This document shows positions 7,901 through 14,299 of a stretch of DNA of 25,027 bases, piece after piece (position 1 is the stretch's first letter; every line of letters begins with the position of its first letter). The stretch is from a virus. The DNA is taken from the IMG/VR virus record IMGVR_UViG_3300020473_000117, positions 1-25,027 of that record, one strand, 5' to 3'. The notes beneath the pieces were generated by a model, which saw nothing but the letters and a program-made list of their open reading frames with translations, ran no database searches and was not told the origin of the DNA. The translations under genes and the position numbers were made by a program.

Positions 7901-8515
7901 ATGTCTACTACTAAAGCATTTCGTGGTTTCATTCCTGCTCGTAAGAAGGGTGGCGGCTACAATAACGAAGCTGTAACCGACATGATTACTCTGACCTCAT
8001 CGGGTCAGGCCCAAACGCCCTCCAATAGCATCTTTACCGGCGATCCGGTAGTGCTTCCCGGTGCGAACTTTGCAACGATTTCTCCGTATATCGCTGCAAC
8101 TCTCAAGCCATCTGGAGTATTTATGGGTTGTCAGTATGTTGAAAATGGCGAGCAGAAGTTCTCCCGCTTTTGGCCGGGTGGAACAAGTGCCACGGACATT
8201 AAATTCTTTGTAATAACTGATCCCGATCAGACGTATTACATTCAGGCTTCTCTTTCGCTATCTGCGGCTGAGTTGGCTATTGTCAGAAACTACAACGTAA
8301 CCGTTAGCTCCACTGCCTCTTCGGGCAGCACAACTACGGGTCAGTCAAGCTACTATCTGGATGGTGCATCTGGTACGGAAGCTGCCGCTGCCGTTCGTGT
8401 AATTGGTAAAGCTCAGTTCCCTGATGAAAAGGACTCTGATGCGTTCCCGATTGTGGAAGTATGGCTTAACCATCACCGTGACCGTTTTGTAACGGCTACG
8501 GCGTCAACGGCTTAA
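7901..8515 (+). CDS. Putative capsid-associated (decoration-like) protein
   Basis: This 204-residue protein sits directly upstream of the major capsid gene with a strong ribosome site (AAGGAG at 7888-7893, seven bases from the ATG). The sequence has a basic Gly-rich start (FIPARKKGGGYNNE), a predicted beta-rich body (TGDPVVLPGANFATISPY, FVITDPDQTYYIQASLSLS) and a Ser/Thr/Gly loop near 135-150. G/C use and codon choice resemble those of the capsid gene, which fits high expression. A decoration, cement or minor capsid protein is inferred from position, predicted fold and expression signals. I do not recognise a named family. Confidence 0.65.
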   Translation: MSTTKAFRGFIPARKKGGGYNNEAVTDMITLTSSGQAQTPSNSIFTGDPVVLPGANFATISPYIAATLKPSGVFMGCQYVENGEQKFSRFWPGGTSATDIKFFVITDPDQTYYIQASLSLSAAELAIVRNYNVTVSSTASSGSTTTGQSSYYLDGASGTEAAAAVRVIGKAQFPDEKDSDAFPIVEVWLNHHRDRFVTATASTA

Positions 8516-8530
8516 TAGGGAGGATTTATC

Positions 8531-9448
8531 ATGGCTATTAATAGAGCTAGTATTGCTAAAGAACTCCTTCCCGGTCTTAACGCCGTTTTTGGGATGGAGT
8601 ATGGAGAGGTTAATAATGAACATGAACCTCTTTATGAGATTGAAAACTCTGATCGTGCCTTTGAAGAAGAAGTTCTCTTCACTGGCTTCGGCACCGCTCC
8701 TACTAAGGGAGAGGGTGCATCGGTTTCTTATGATGACGCACAGGAAAGCTACACGGCCCGTTACACAGCGGAAACCGTTGCGCTTGCTTTTGCCGTTACC
8801 GAAGAAGCGATGGAAGACAATCTTTATGACACGTTCGCTAAACTTCGTGCCCGTGGCCTAGCCCGTGCAATGGCGAACACGAAGCAGGTGAAGGCTGCTA
8901 ACATCTACAACAATGGTTTCTCTGATACCATTGGTGATGGTGCTGCGTTCTTTTCCGCTTCTCACCCAACGATTTCTGATGGCAACCAGTCCAACCTTCT
9001 TGGTGCGGCTGACCTGTCGGAAGCAACTCTTGAAACTGCATTGACCACTATTCAGAAGATCAAAGATGATCGTGGTATTCTGATTGGTGCAAGTGCTGTT
9101 TCTCTGCATATTCCGGTTGATTACTGGGCTGTTGCAGATCGTGTTCTTTCGTCTCCCGGTAACACTCAGACGAGTGCTGCTGATGCGAACCCGAATACGA
9201 ATGCCATTAATGCAACTCGTCATATGGGGATGGTTCCTGAAGGTTTCTACATTAACCGTCGCTTTACTGATACAGATGCATGGTTTCTTAAAACGGATGT
9301 ACCGAACGGCACGAAGATGTTTGTACGGTCTCCGCTTCAGACTAAGATGGAGCCTGACTTTGATACTGGCAATCTTCGATTCAAGGCCCGTGAGCGTTAC
9401 AGCTTCGGCGTTTCGGATTGGCGTAGCTGGTATGGAAGTGCTGGTTAA
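8531..9448 (+). CDS. Major capsid protein (HK97 fold, Mu gpT-like)
   Basis: This 305-residue protein is expected to form the icosahedral shell. Visible features fit a small HK97-fold coat protein. These are an N-terminal arm (AINRASIAKELLPGLNAVFG), an E-loop-like region (EVLFTGFGTAPTKGEGASVS), an Ala-rich spine helix (FAKLRARGLARAMANTKQVK) and the A-domain/P-domain strands. The chain ends with RYSFGVSDWRSWYG, a close match in style to the Mu gpT-like coat C-terminus (FGxxDWRxxxG). The ribosome site GGGAGG at 8518-8523 lies seven bases upstream. C-ending codons are common here compared with the scaffold gene. A strong UUCG-loop terminator follows, as expected for the most abundant virion protein. 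Confidence 0.92.
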   Translation: MAINRASIAKELLPGLNAVFGMEYGEVNNEHEPLYEIENSDRAFEEEVLFTGFGTAPTKGEGASVSYDDAQESYTARYTAETVALAFAVTEEAMEDNLYDTFAKLRARGLARAMANTKQVKAANIYNNGFSDTIGDGAAFFSASHPTISDGNQSNLLGAADLSEATLETALTTIQKIKDDRGILIGASAVSLHIPVDYWAVADRVLSSPGNTQTSAADANPNTNAINATRHMGMVPEGFYINRRFTDTDAWFLKTDVPNGTKMFVRSPLQTKMEPDFDTGNLRFKARERYSFGVSDWRSWYGSAG

Positions 9449-9460
9449 TCAGCAAAATAA

Positions 9461-9494
9461 GGGAGGGTGGCTTCGGCCACTCTCTTCTTATTCT
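9461..9494 (+). terminator. Rho-independent terminator with cUUCGg loop after the capsid gene
   Basis: The arms 9461-9471 and 9476-9486 pair over eleven positions with three G-T wobbles, closed by the very stable C(TTCG)G tetraloop at 9472-9475. The stem is followed by TTCTTATTCTT-type U-rich RNA. It lies 13 bases after the capsid stop and before the ribosome site of the next gene. It probably lowers transcription of the downstream connector and tail genes relative to capsid. Confidence 0.85.
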
Positions 9495-9508
9495 TAAAGG
9501 AGAAATAA

Positions 9509-9850
9509 ATGGCTACAAATATTAAAGTTGCAATAGCTACTGGTGATGCCGTTCTTAAATATGTTGAGGATGATACGACTGTAGGAAGCAATGGAACTGC
9601 TGATGCTAATATTCCTAGCACTACTCGTATTATGGCTATTCATGCTGTAGCATCTGCGGCTGGTTCTTTTTCTATTAAAGGGCAACGACAGATTACAAAT
9701 AAAACAGCGGAAGGTACGGCTATTAAGTTTCAGGTAGCAGCTAATGAAGCATCTGACATTTACATTGGTGACATGGGTGTTGCTGTGTTTGGTGTGGTCA
9801 GTGTTTCTGGTCCTACGGATGGTTCAGTTCTAACTGCTATGCTTGGCTAG
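9509..9850 (+). CDS. Small beta-rich virion protein candidate
   Basis: This 113-residue protein has no family I can name. It is rich in Ala, Thr, Val and Gly with short alternating strands (for example RIMAIHAVASAAGSFSIKG and YIGDMGVAVFGVVSVSGPTDG), so a beta-sandwich or barrel is likely. GGAG at 9499-9502 lies six bases from ATG 9509. It is the first gene after the capsid terminator and directly precedes the adaptor gene. A head-decoration or head-closure role is possible from position only. Confidence 0.75.
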   Translation: MATNIKVAIATGDAVLKYVEDDTTVGSNGTADANIPSTTRIMAIHAVASAAGSFSIKGQRQITNKTAEGTAIKFQVAANEASDIYIGDMGVAVFGVVSVSGPTDGSVLTAMLG

Positions 9851-9852
9851 TC

Positions 9853-10533
9853 ATGCCTGACTTTAGCTATCTAAAGACAGACCTGATTAATACAACGGAG
9901 AATGACTCTACGGAGTTTTCTACGCAGGTATCTGCTTTTGTAAAGAAAACAGAGTTTCGATTGGTAAAAGACTTAGACGATGTAGGTCTAAGCGAATATA
10001 CCAATGTATCAGTATCGGCTGGAAATGCTGGTGCTGTTTCTTTGAATGATCGTACTCTTGTTGTGCGTAATGTTAACTTTGTAGTTAGCAGTGGTACAAG
10101 CACGACTAATCTTCTTCAAAGAACAAATGAATATGTAAATGACTATTGGCCTGTTAGTGCTTCTACAGGAACACCCAGATACTATAGTCGCAGAACTAAC
10201 TCTTCTATTCGTATTGTACCCACACCTGTATCGGTAATTACGGTAGAAGTTGAATCACAGTCACAGCCGCTTGCCCTTGCTTCTGCTACGGGAACTAGCG
10301 TAACAACAACAAACTATTTTAGTGAATACTGTTATGATGCTCTCTTTGCTGGTTGCATGATAGAGGCAACTATATTTATGAAAGATTGGAATACTCTTCC
10401 TATCTTTCAACAACAGTATCAGATTGCAATAGATCAACTTAGAAATCAAGCACGGCGTACCAGATCGGATGATATGGCAGTTGCTGGCTCTCCTGCTGGT
10501 GGACCTAATACAGTTATACAAGGAGCAAGCTAA
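9853..10533 (+). CDS. Head-to-tail adaptor protein, phage SU10 type
   Basis: This 226-residue protein resembles the adaptor of phage SU10-like podoviruses, which sits under the portal ring and joins head to tail. The recognisable run is EFRLVKDLDDVGLSEYTNVS (about 35-54), then LLQRTNEYVNDYWPVSASTG near 89-108 with TPRYYSRR, and a C-terminal helical part ALFAGCMIEATIFMKDWNTL. An N-terminal helical segment and long C-terminal helix fit the connector fold. It begins two bases after the previous stop. The stop overlaps the next ATG (TAATG). The Gly/Ala/Pro-rich last 20 residues are probably disordered. Confidence 0.8.
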   Translation: MPDFSYLKTDLINTTENDSTEFSTQVSAFVKKTEFRLVKDLDDVGLSEYTNVSVSAGNAGAVSLNDRTLVVRNVNFVVSSGTSTTNLLQRTNEYVNDYWPVSASTGTPRYYSRRTNSSIRIVPTPVSVITVEVESQSQPLALASATGTSVTTTNYFSEYCYDALFAGCMIEATIFMKDWNTLPIFQQQYQIAIDQLRNQARRTRSDDMAVAGSPAGGPNTVIQGAS

Positions 10534-10736
10534 TGTCAGATAAAAAACCAGCAGATTATACTCAAATGCCTAAAGAAGATATGGGTCCAGTTATTGATTC
10601 AGCAAATCGAATAGCTGAAATGGAAGCTGAAGCTGCTGAAGCAATGAAGAAAAAAAAGAAAAAAACTAAACTAAAGAAAAAACCAATAGTATCTCGTATG
10701 ACAGGTGGTCAGATTATAGCTGCAATCTATGACTAA
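10533..10736 (+). CDS. Small protein with acidic helix and poly-Lys run
   Basis: This 67-residue protein has unknown function. An acidic half (ANRIAEMEAEAAEAM) is followed immediately by a run of lysines (KKKKKKTKLKKKP) and a short hydrophobic end (GGQIIAAIYD). The opposed charge halves suggest interaction with nucleic acid or with a charged partner. GGAG at 10521-10524 precedes the ATG, which overlaps the adaptor stop as TAATG. It opens the basic-protein cluster and overlaps the next gene by eight bases. Confidence 0.75.
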   Translation: MSDKKPADYTQMPKEDMGPVIDSANRIAEMEAEAAEAMKKKKKKTKLKKKPIVSRMTGGQIIAAIYD

Positions 10737-10911
10737 TCGCTCTAGTATAAGAAAACAGATTACTCGCCCCGGCAAGGTAAAAAAAGTAATGGGTGAGTAT
10801 AAACGGGGCAAACTTAAAAGTAGCTCTGGTAAAAAAGTTAAGAATCGTAAACAAGCCATAGCCATCGCACTTAGCGAGGCAGGACGCAGAAAACGCAAAA
10901 GGAGAAGTTAG
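10729..10911 (+). CDS. Small basic protein, DUF6496-like
   Basis: This 60-residue protein has 23 Lys/Arg (10 R, 13 K) and two Glu. Residues about 20-52 (VMGEYKRGKLKSSSGKKV, then NRKQAIAIALSEAG) match the motif I know as DUF6496, a small family seen in phages and bacteria with no proven function. The C-terminus is a run of Arg/Lys. The start overlaps the previous gene by eight bases and the next gene begins at the base after its stop. Nucleic-acid binding is suggested by charge only. Confidence 0.78.
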   Translation: MTNRSSIRKQITRPGKVKKVMGEYKRGKLKSSSGKKVKNRKQAIAIALSEAGRRKRKRRS

Positions 10912-11088
10912 ATGCCGGGACCACATACACTTATTAAACGGCCCCATAACCTTGATGAGATCGTAGGTCGTCCTACAGGCCAAGGCTATGGTGCTGCACG
11001 TAAAGGACCACAAGTAAAGGGTCCGCCTCAAGATGTTGTAGTCGATGAAGATTATGATGAAGGTAAATCTTTCAAGGTGGAGGACTAA
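10912..11088 (+). CDS. Small hypothetical protein
   Basis: This 58-residue ORF starts at the base after the previous stop, with AGGAG at 10900-10904 seven bases upstream of the ATG. The sequence begins MPGPHTLIKRPHNLDEIVG, continues with a Gly/Arg/Lys middle (GYGAARKGPQ) and ends acidic (VDEDYDEGKSFKVED). Tight spacing on both sides, a good ribosome site and normal amino-acid use support a real gene. No family or function is recognised. Confidence 0.7.
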   Translation: MPGPHTLIKRPHNLDEIVGRPTGQGYGAARKGPQVKGPPQDVVVDEDYDEGKSFKVED

Positions 11089-11091
11089 GTT

Positions 11092-12306
11092 ATGGCTATA
11101 CCTTTAATTGCAATGGCTGTTCTTGGTGGTGTTAGAATGGTTGCTCCCCATGTAGCAAAATATCTTGCTAAACAGGGTTTTAAAAAAGCATCAGCAACTG
11201 CTGTTAAAAAAGCACCAAATGCTCCTAAAATGAATATGACTCAGGCTAGGAAAGCAGTTCAAAATAAAAATGTTGTAAAACGACCAACAGCAGCTAATCG
11301 TAACTATCAAAGAAATCGAGATGGTTCTCTTAAATTAAAAGGTGGAAAGCCTGTACTTAAACCGGGAGTAAGTCCTGCGCCTAAAGCAGCTTCTAAAGTA
11401 GCACGTAAACCTTCTGCCGACAGAAGTACAGCAGCTAGAAAAGCCCGTGAAGCTCAAGGAAGAATTTCTGCTGGTGGATCAGCAGATGATGCTGTAGCGG
11501 CAGGAGCAAGCAGAGCGGCTGCAAGAGCAGCAAGCAAGAAAGCTAAACCTCAAGTTTCTAAAACTTCAAAACCATCTAAACCTAGAGTTTCTGATGTTGC
11601 AACAAGGACAACTAGACCTGCTAGACAGGTTAGTGGTGCTGCAAAAGAAGAAATGCTTAAAGCTGCTGGAAGGAGAGCTAGTGAGGTTGGAAGAAGAATG
11701 TCAAAAGCTTCTGATAAAATTCCCGGCAAAAAAATTGTTGTAAGAAAAAATACTCAACCAGCTAAAACTTCTAAACCTAAAGTTCCAGCAAGAATATCAA
11801 AAACTCCTGCTGATAAAGGAAAAATTGTTGGACTTTCTCGAAAAGGTAAGGCAGTTGCTGGAGGTTTAGCAACTACAGCCGCTGCTGTAGCTCTTGATCA
11901 AGCTTTAAAAGGAGGTAAGTCAGGAACACAACCAGCAGAAGCTGGCAAACTTCCTTCAGTTCAAGCTATACCTAAACCTAGCTCTACTATAGCAGATGTT
12001 AAAAAGAAACCAAAGCCGCCTGTTAAAAAACAAGAACCACCTAAAGCTCCAGTTAGTAGTGGTGGTCGTGGTACAATGGCTGGCAACAAAGGCTATGAAA
12101 CAATGAAAGAATATTTTGTTGATGATATGACTGGCCGTAAGTCTAGAGTTAAAACACCTTTTGGAATAATTACTATAGATAGCTCTGATAAAGGTATGGC
12201 TTTTGAGGAATATGAATCCAAGTATGGTGGTCAGATTAAGGGTACAGTAAAACGTCGCATGGGTGGTAAGGTGCGAGGTTTTGGTAAGGCTATGCGTGGT
12301 TACTAA
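11092..12306 (+). CDS. Long Lys/Ala-rich basic protein, possible internal virion protein
   Basis: This 404-residue protein has low complexity and is very basic. A hydrophobic N-terminus (MAIPLIAMAVLGGVRMVAPH) could be a membrane-active or packing helix. Residues about 30-255 are Lys/Ala/Ser/Pro rich, like an H1-type histone tail. A short Gly/Ala hydrophobic segment (AVAGGLATTAAAVALDQAL) lies near 253-272. After another Lys/Pro linker, a folded C-terminal part (about 330-404) ends in KRRMGGKVRGFGKAMRGY. The RRMGG motif recurs in the repeat protein at 13444-13710. GGAGG at 11079-11083 precedes the ATG by eight bases. A packaged or ejected DNA-associated protein is an inference from composition and position. 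Confidence 0.8.
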   Translation: MAIPLIAMAVLGGVRMVAPHVAKYLAKQGFKKASATAVKKAPNAPKMNMTQARKAVQNKNVVKRPTAANRNYQRNRDGSLKLKGGKPVLKPGVSPAPKAASKVARKPSADRSTAARKAREAQGRISAGGSADDAVAAGASRAAARAASKKAKPQVSKTSKPSKPRVSDVATRTTRPARQVSGAAKEEMLKAAGRRASEVGRRMSKASDKIPGKKIVVRKNTQPAKTSKPKVPARISKTPADKGKIVGLSRKGKAVAGGLATTAAAVALDQALKGGKSGTQPAEAGKLPSVQAIPKPSSTIADVKKKPKPPVKKQEPPKAPVSSGGRGTMAGNKGYETMKEYFVDDMTGRKSRVKTPFGIITIDSSDKGMAFEEYESKYGGQIKGTVKRRMGGKVRGFGKAMRGY

Positions 12307-12496
12307 GGAGTTTCTAGAGAAGTATAATAAGTCTGTAGAAGAAGGATATGACAACTATAGTCTTATTGACTTCTCAGGAACTAGACCAGATAAGAATGAC
12401 TACGAAGACTTTCAAGAGTATATTAACAATCTATGTAAATATTTAAGAAAGAAATTTAGGTATACATATGGCAGTAAAGCGAAAAAGAAAGCCTAG
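12296..12496 (+). CDS. Small charged hypothetical protein overlapping both neighbours
   Basis: From GTG 12296 this gives 66 residues: EFLEKYNKSVEEGYDNYSLI, then a DFSGTRPDKNDYEDFQEY segment, then a basic end (LRKKFRYTYGSKAKKKA). Aromatic and acidic content looks like a real folded protein rather than a shadow. TAAGG at 12285-12289 lies six bases before the GTG. No ATG exists downstream in frame before the conserved part, and an AAGGAG at 12305-12310 has no canonical start after it. The frame is open back to a GTG at 12263. It overlaps the previous gene by 11 bases and the next by 29. Function unknown, start uncertain. Confidence 0.6.
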   Translation: MVTKEFLEKYNKSVEEGYDNYSLIDFSGTRPDKNDYEDFQEYINNLCKYLRKKFRYTYGSKAKKKA

Positions 12497-12770
12497 CAAC
12501 ATGAAAGGCATCACCATTGGTCGGGGCATGAAGCGTCCTACCAAGAAGGGTGCTGGGATGACCAAGAAGGGTGTAGCTAAATATCGTAGACAGAACCCCG
12601 GTTCTAAACTCAAAACTGCCGTAACAGAAAGTAAACCAAGGACTAAAGCAAGGGCCGCAAGACGTAAATCATATTGTGCAAGATCAGCGGGACAAATGAA
12701 AAAGTTTCCAAAGGCTGCACGTAACCCTAACAGTCGGCTTAGACAAGCTCGTAGAAGATGGAGATGCTAA
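12468..12770 (+). CDS. Small Arg/Lys-rich conserved phage protein
   Basis: This 100-residue protein has 36 Lys/Arg (18 each) and one acidic residue. The order is MAVKRKRK, then KGITIGRGMKRPTKKGAG, then MTKKGVAKYRRQNPGSKLKT, then RRKSYCARSAGQMKKFPKAA and NSRLRQARRRWRC. I recognise this as a widespread small phage family (recalled, unverified, as DUF6321-type). It has two Cys (SYCAR and the last residue). The start overlaps the previous gene by 29 bases in another frame. DNA binding is likely from charge, but no role is proven. Confidence 0.8.
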   Translation: MAVKRKRKPSNMKGITIGRGMKRPTKKGAGMTKKGVAKYRRQNPGSKLKTAVTESKPRTKARAARRKSYCARSAGQMKKFPKAARNPNSRLRQARRRWRC

Positions 12771-12779
12771 AAAAATACT

Positions 12780-13463
12780 ATGTCCTATTTAATTTCTAAT
12801 ATTCCACACTTTAAGTGTTGGGTGCGTAAAGAGTTTACTAATAACCATGAAGATTATGAAGGAGAATATTTACACGGATTAGCATTTGCAGTGAATACTA
12901 TACCAGATAGATCATTAAGTTTTCAGGTGGTATTTACTGGATGTGATGAAGAAGAAAATATACATGGTGGTGCAATGTGGGCCAGAATGCCAATAGCTGC
13001 TTTGATTGCAGATACAGAATTGGATGAGTGGCCGGAACTAATGCCAACACATTTTGCTCAACCTTGGGATTGTTCTTCCAGAAATCATGCTATAGTCGTT
13101 CTTGATAGAGTATCCTCAAGTCCGTGGATATGTAAAATAAATGGAGAGTTCTATACAGGTCGTTATATGTTTACTGTAGATTACACTGACAGTTATATTT
13201 CAGATGATCCAGCACAACATAAACAATCACATGTACTAGAACTTATAGATGCAGATGAATTTACAGGTAACATTGTGGCGTTACCTAATAATAGAGTTAG
13301 AGTAACTAATCCTGCTTTGTGGGTCACAGGTGAAGGTGCGCCAGACTTTGCACCAAGTCAATATATACACTCAGCAGAAATAGATAACAGTTACATGAAC
13401 CCTAATATTACTTTTAACAATCTATATGCAGAGGAGATTGAAGATGGCGATGAAGAGGACTAA
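12780..13463 (+). CDS. Conserved hypothetical protein, 227 residues
   Basis: This is a well-formed acidic protein in the middle of the basic cluster. It has eight or so Trp and several Cys (for example HFKCWVRKEF, FTGCDEEENIHGG, WDCSSRNHAIV and PWICKINGEF), long mixed strands and an acidic end EEIEDGDEED. I recall near-identical marine-phage relatives without a function. No signal peptide or membrane helix is seen. There is no convincing ribosome site directly before ATG 12780 and a 9-base gap to the previous stop. The last 20 bases overlap the repeat protein gene in another frame. A catalytic, tail or host-takeover role cannot be told apart from sequence. Confidence 0.8.
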   Translation: MSYLISNIPHFKCWVRKEFTNNHEDYEGEYLHGLAFAVNTIPDRSLSFQVVFTGCDEEENIHGGAMWARMPIAALIADTELDEWPELMPTHFAQPWDCSSRNHAIVVLDRVSSSPWICKINGEFYTGRYMFTVDYTDSYISDDPAQHKQSHVLELIDADEFTGNIVALPNNRVRVTNPALWVTGEGAPDFAPSQYIHSAEIDNSYMNPNITFNNLYAEEIEDGDEED

Positions 13464-13710
13464 AGGTAGGTCCAAAGGCGGCACTGTCCGTCGCATGGGC
13501 GGTGGTAAAACTACTAAATATAAATCCAGAGGTGGGACTGTTCGCCGTATGGGTGGTGGTAAAGCTACTAAATACAAATCTAAAGGTGGCACTGTCCGTC
13601 GTATGGGTGGTGGTAAAGCTACTAAATACAAATCTAAAGGTGGAACAGTTCGCCGTATGGGTGGTGGTAAAGCTACCAAATATCGCTCCCGTGGTGGCCG
13701 TTCACGGTAA
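13444..13710 (+). CDS. Tandem Gly/Arg-repeat basic protein
   Basis: This 88-residue protein has 31 Lys/Arg and no acidic residue. After a basic start (MAMKRTKGRSK) it consists of four 18-residue units GGTVRRMGGGKATKYKSK with small changes, ending GGRSR. GAGGAG at 13431-13436 lies seven bases before ATG 13444. That start is preferred over ATG 13426, which has no site. RRMGG also ends the large basic protein at 11092-12306. The composition (no acids, Gly/Arg/Lys/Thr) suggests an RNA- or DNA-binding peptide, like a GAR-type repeat. No family is assigned. Confidence 0.82.
   Translation: MAMKRTKGRSKGGTVRRMGGGKTTKYKSRGGTVRRMGGGKATKYKSKGGTVRRMGGGKATKYKSKGGTVRRMGGGKATKYRSRGGRSR
13477..13692 (+). repeat. 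Four tandem 54-bp coding repeats
   Basis: Units lie at 13477-13530, 13531-13584, 13585-13638 and 13639-13692, each encoding the 18-residue Gly/Arg/Lys unit. A 44-base stretch is identical at 13546-13589 and 13600-13643, so at least the second and third units are a recent duplication. The outer units differ mostly at synonymous positions. Confidence 0.92.
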
Positions 13711-13727
13711 AACTTGAGGATATAAAA

Positions 13728-13880
13728 GTGAAACCAAGAAATAAAGCTAGAGTTAAAAAAGTTATTAAAGGTTTAAATAAAGCCTCTAAGTTACACGCAA
13801 GTCAAGCTAAATCATTAAACAAAGTTTTAAAGAATGGTAAAAACAAAAGATCCAAAAGTAGGAACAGGAAAAAAGCCTAA
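13728..13880 (+). CDS. 50-residue Lys-rich peptide
   Basis: A GTG start at 13728 with GAGGA at 13716-13720 (seven bases apart) opens a 50-residue peptide. It has 15 Lys, 5 Arg and no acidic residue. The middle, KVIKGLNKASKLHASQAKSL, can form an amphipathic helix, and the end is RSKSRNRKKA. Similar Lys-rich peptides with a hydrophobic heptad occur in related phage clusters, as I recall. The 3' end overlaps the next gene by 47 bases in another frame. Strong ribosome site and neighbour pattern support it. Function unknown. Confidence 0.68.
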   Translation: MKPRNKARVKKVIKGLNKASKLHASQAKSLNKVLKNGKNKRSKSRNRKKA

Positions 13881-14142
13881 AGGTTCTGGACGTAGACTTT
13901 ATACTGATGAGAATCCAAAAGATACAGTTAGTATAAAGTTTGCTACCCCAGCAGATGCTAGGGCTACAGTGGCAAAGGTTAAAAGAATAAATAAGCCTTA
14001 TGCTCGTAAGATACAAATACTAACTGTAGGAGAACAACGTGCCAAAGTTATGGGCAAAACTCAAGTAGCTTCTATATTTAAAAAAGGTAAAGAGGCTATA
14101 CGAAAAGCAAGAGGTAAAAATGGCAGTAAAAAGAAAACGTAA
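13834..14142 (+). CDS. Conserved basic hypothetical protein
   Basis: This 102-residue protein starts with a Lys/Gly linker (DPKVGTGKKPKGSGRRLYTD) and has a folded-looking core (TVSIKFATPADARATVAKVK, then ARKIQILTVGEQRAKVMGK). The core's beta-alpha-alpha-beta pattern with strands TVSIKF and KIQILTV suggests a small mixed fold. A basic tail follows (FKKGKEAIRKARGKNGSKKK). No strong ribosome site precedes ATG 13834. Translation may be coupled to the overlapping upstream gene. It overlaps the following gene by 23 bases. Recognised only as a recurring phage hypothetical. Confidence 0.75.
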   Translation: MVKTKDPKVGTGKKPKGSGRRLYTDENPKDTVSIKFATPADARATVAKVKRINKPYARKIQILTVGEQRAKVMGKTQVASIFKKGKEAIRKARGKNGSKKKT

Positions 14143-14299
14143 GACTACAGCTAAAAAGAAGTCACCTACACCAAAGAATAAAGCTTTGTATTCACGGGTG
14201 AAGTCTGAAGCTAAACGTAAGTTTGATGTATATCCTAGTGCTTATGCTAATGCTTGGTTAGTTAGGACATACAAGAAGCGTGGTGGTACTTACGCATGA
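14120..14299 (+). CDS. Small Lys-rich protein with VYPSAYANAW motif
   Basis: This 59-residue protein has 13 Lys and 6 Arg. It begins MAVKRKRKTTAKKKSPTPKN and ends with a compact motif, VKSEAKRKFDVYPSAYANAW followed by LVRTYKKRGGTYA. I know this motif from many marine phages and some large viruses, where its role is unknown. Its first eight residues match those of the protein at 12468-12770. The start overlaps the previous gene by 23 bases and the stop overlaps the next ATG as ATGA. The short length and full overlap at both ends are the main reasons for less than full confidence. Confidence 0.75.
   Translation: MAVKRKRKTTAKKKSPTPKNKALYSRVKSEAKRKFDVYPSAYANAWLVRTYKKRGGTYA

Noticed and set aside
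8553-8861. Plus-strand ORF overlapping the capsid gene in another frame
   Set aside because: It lies wholly inside the capsid gene, has no ribosome site, and its sequence shows the frame-shifted composition of the capsid codons.
12323-12328. TATAAT at the start of the small gene after the large basic protein
   Set aside because: No -35-like hexamer lies 16-18 bases upstream and the flanking bases do not match the two conserved promoters, so chance in A/T-rich coding DNA is more likely.
13477-13692. Regular 54-bp repeats that could be taken for a CRISPR array
   Set aside because: There are no unique spacers between units. The repeats are in frame and encode an 18-residue unit in a gene with a strong ribosome site.
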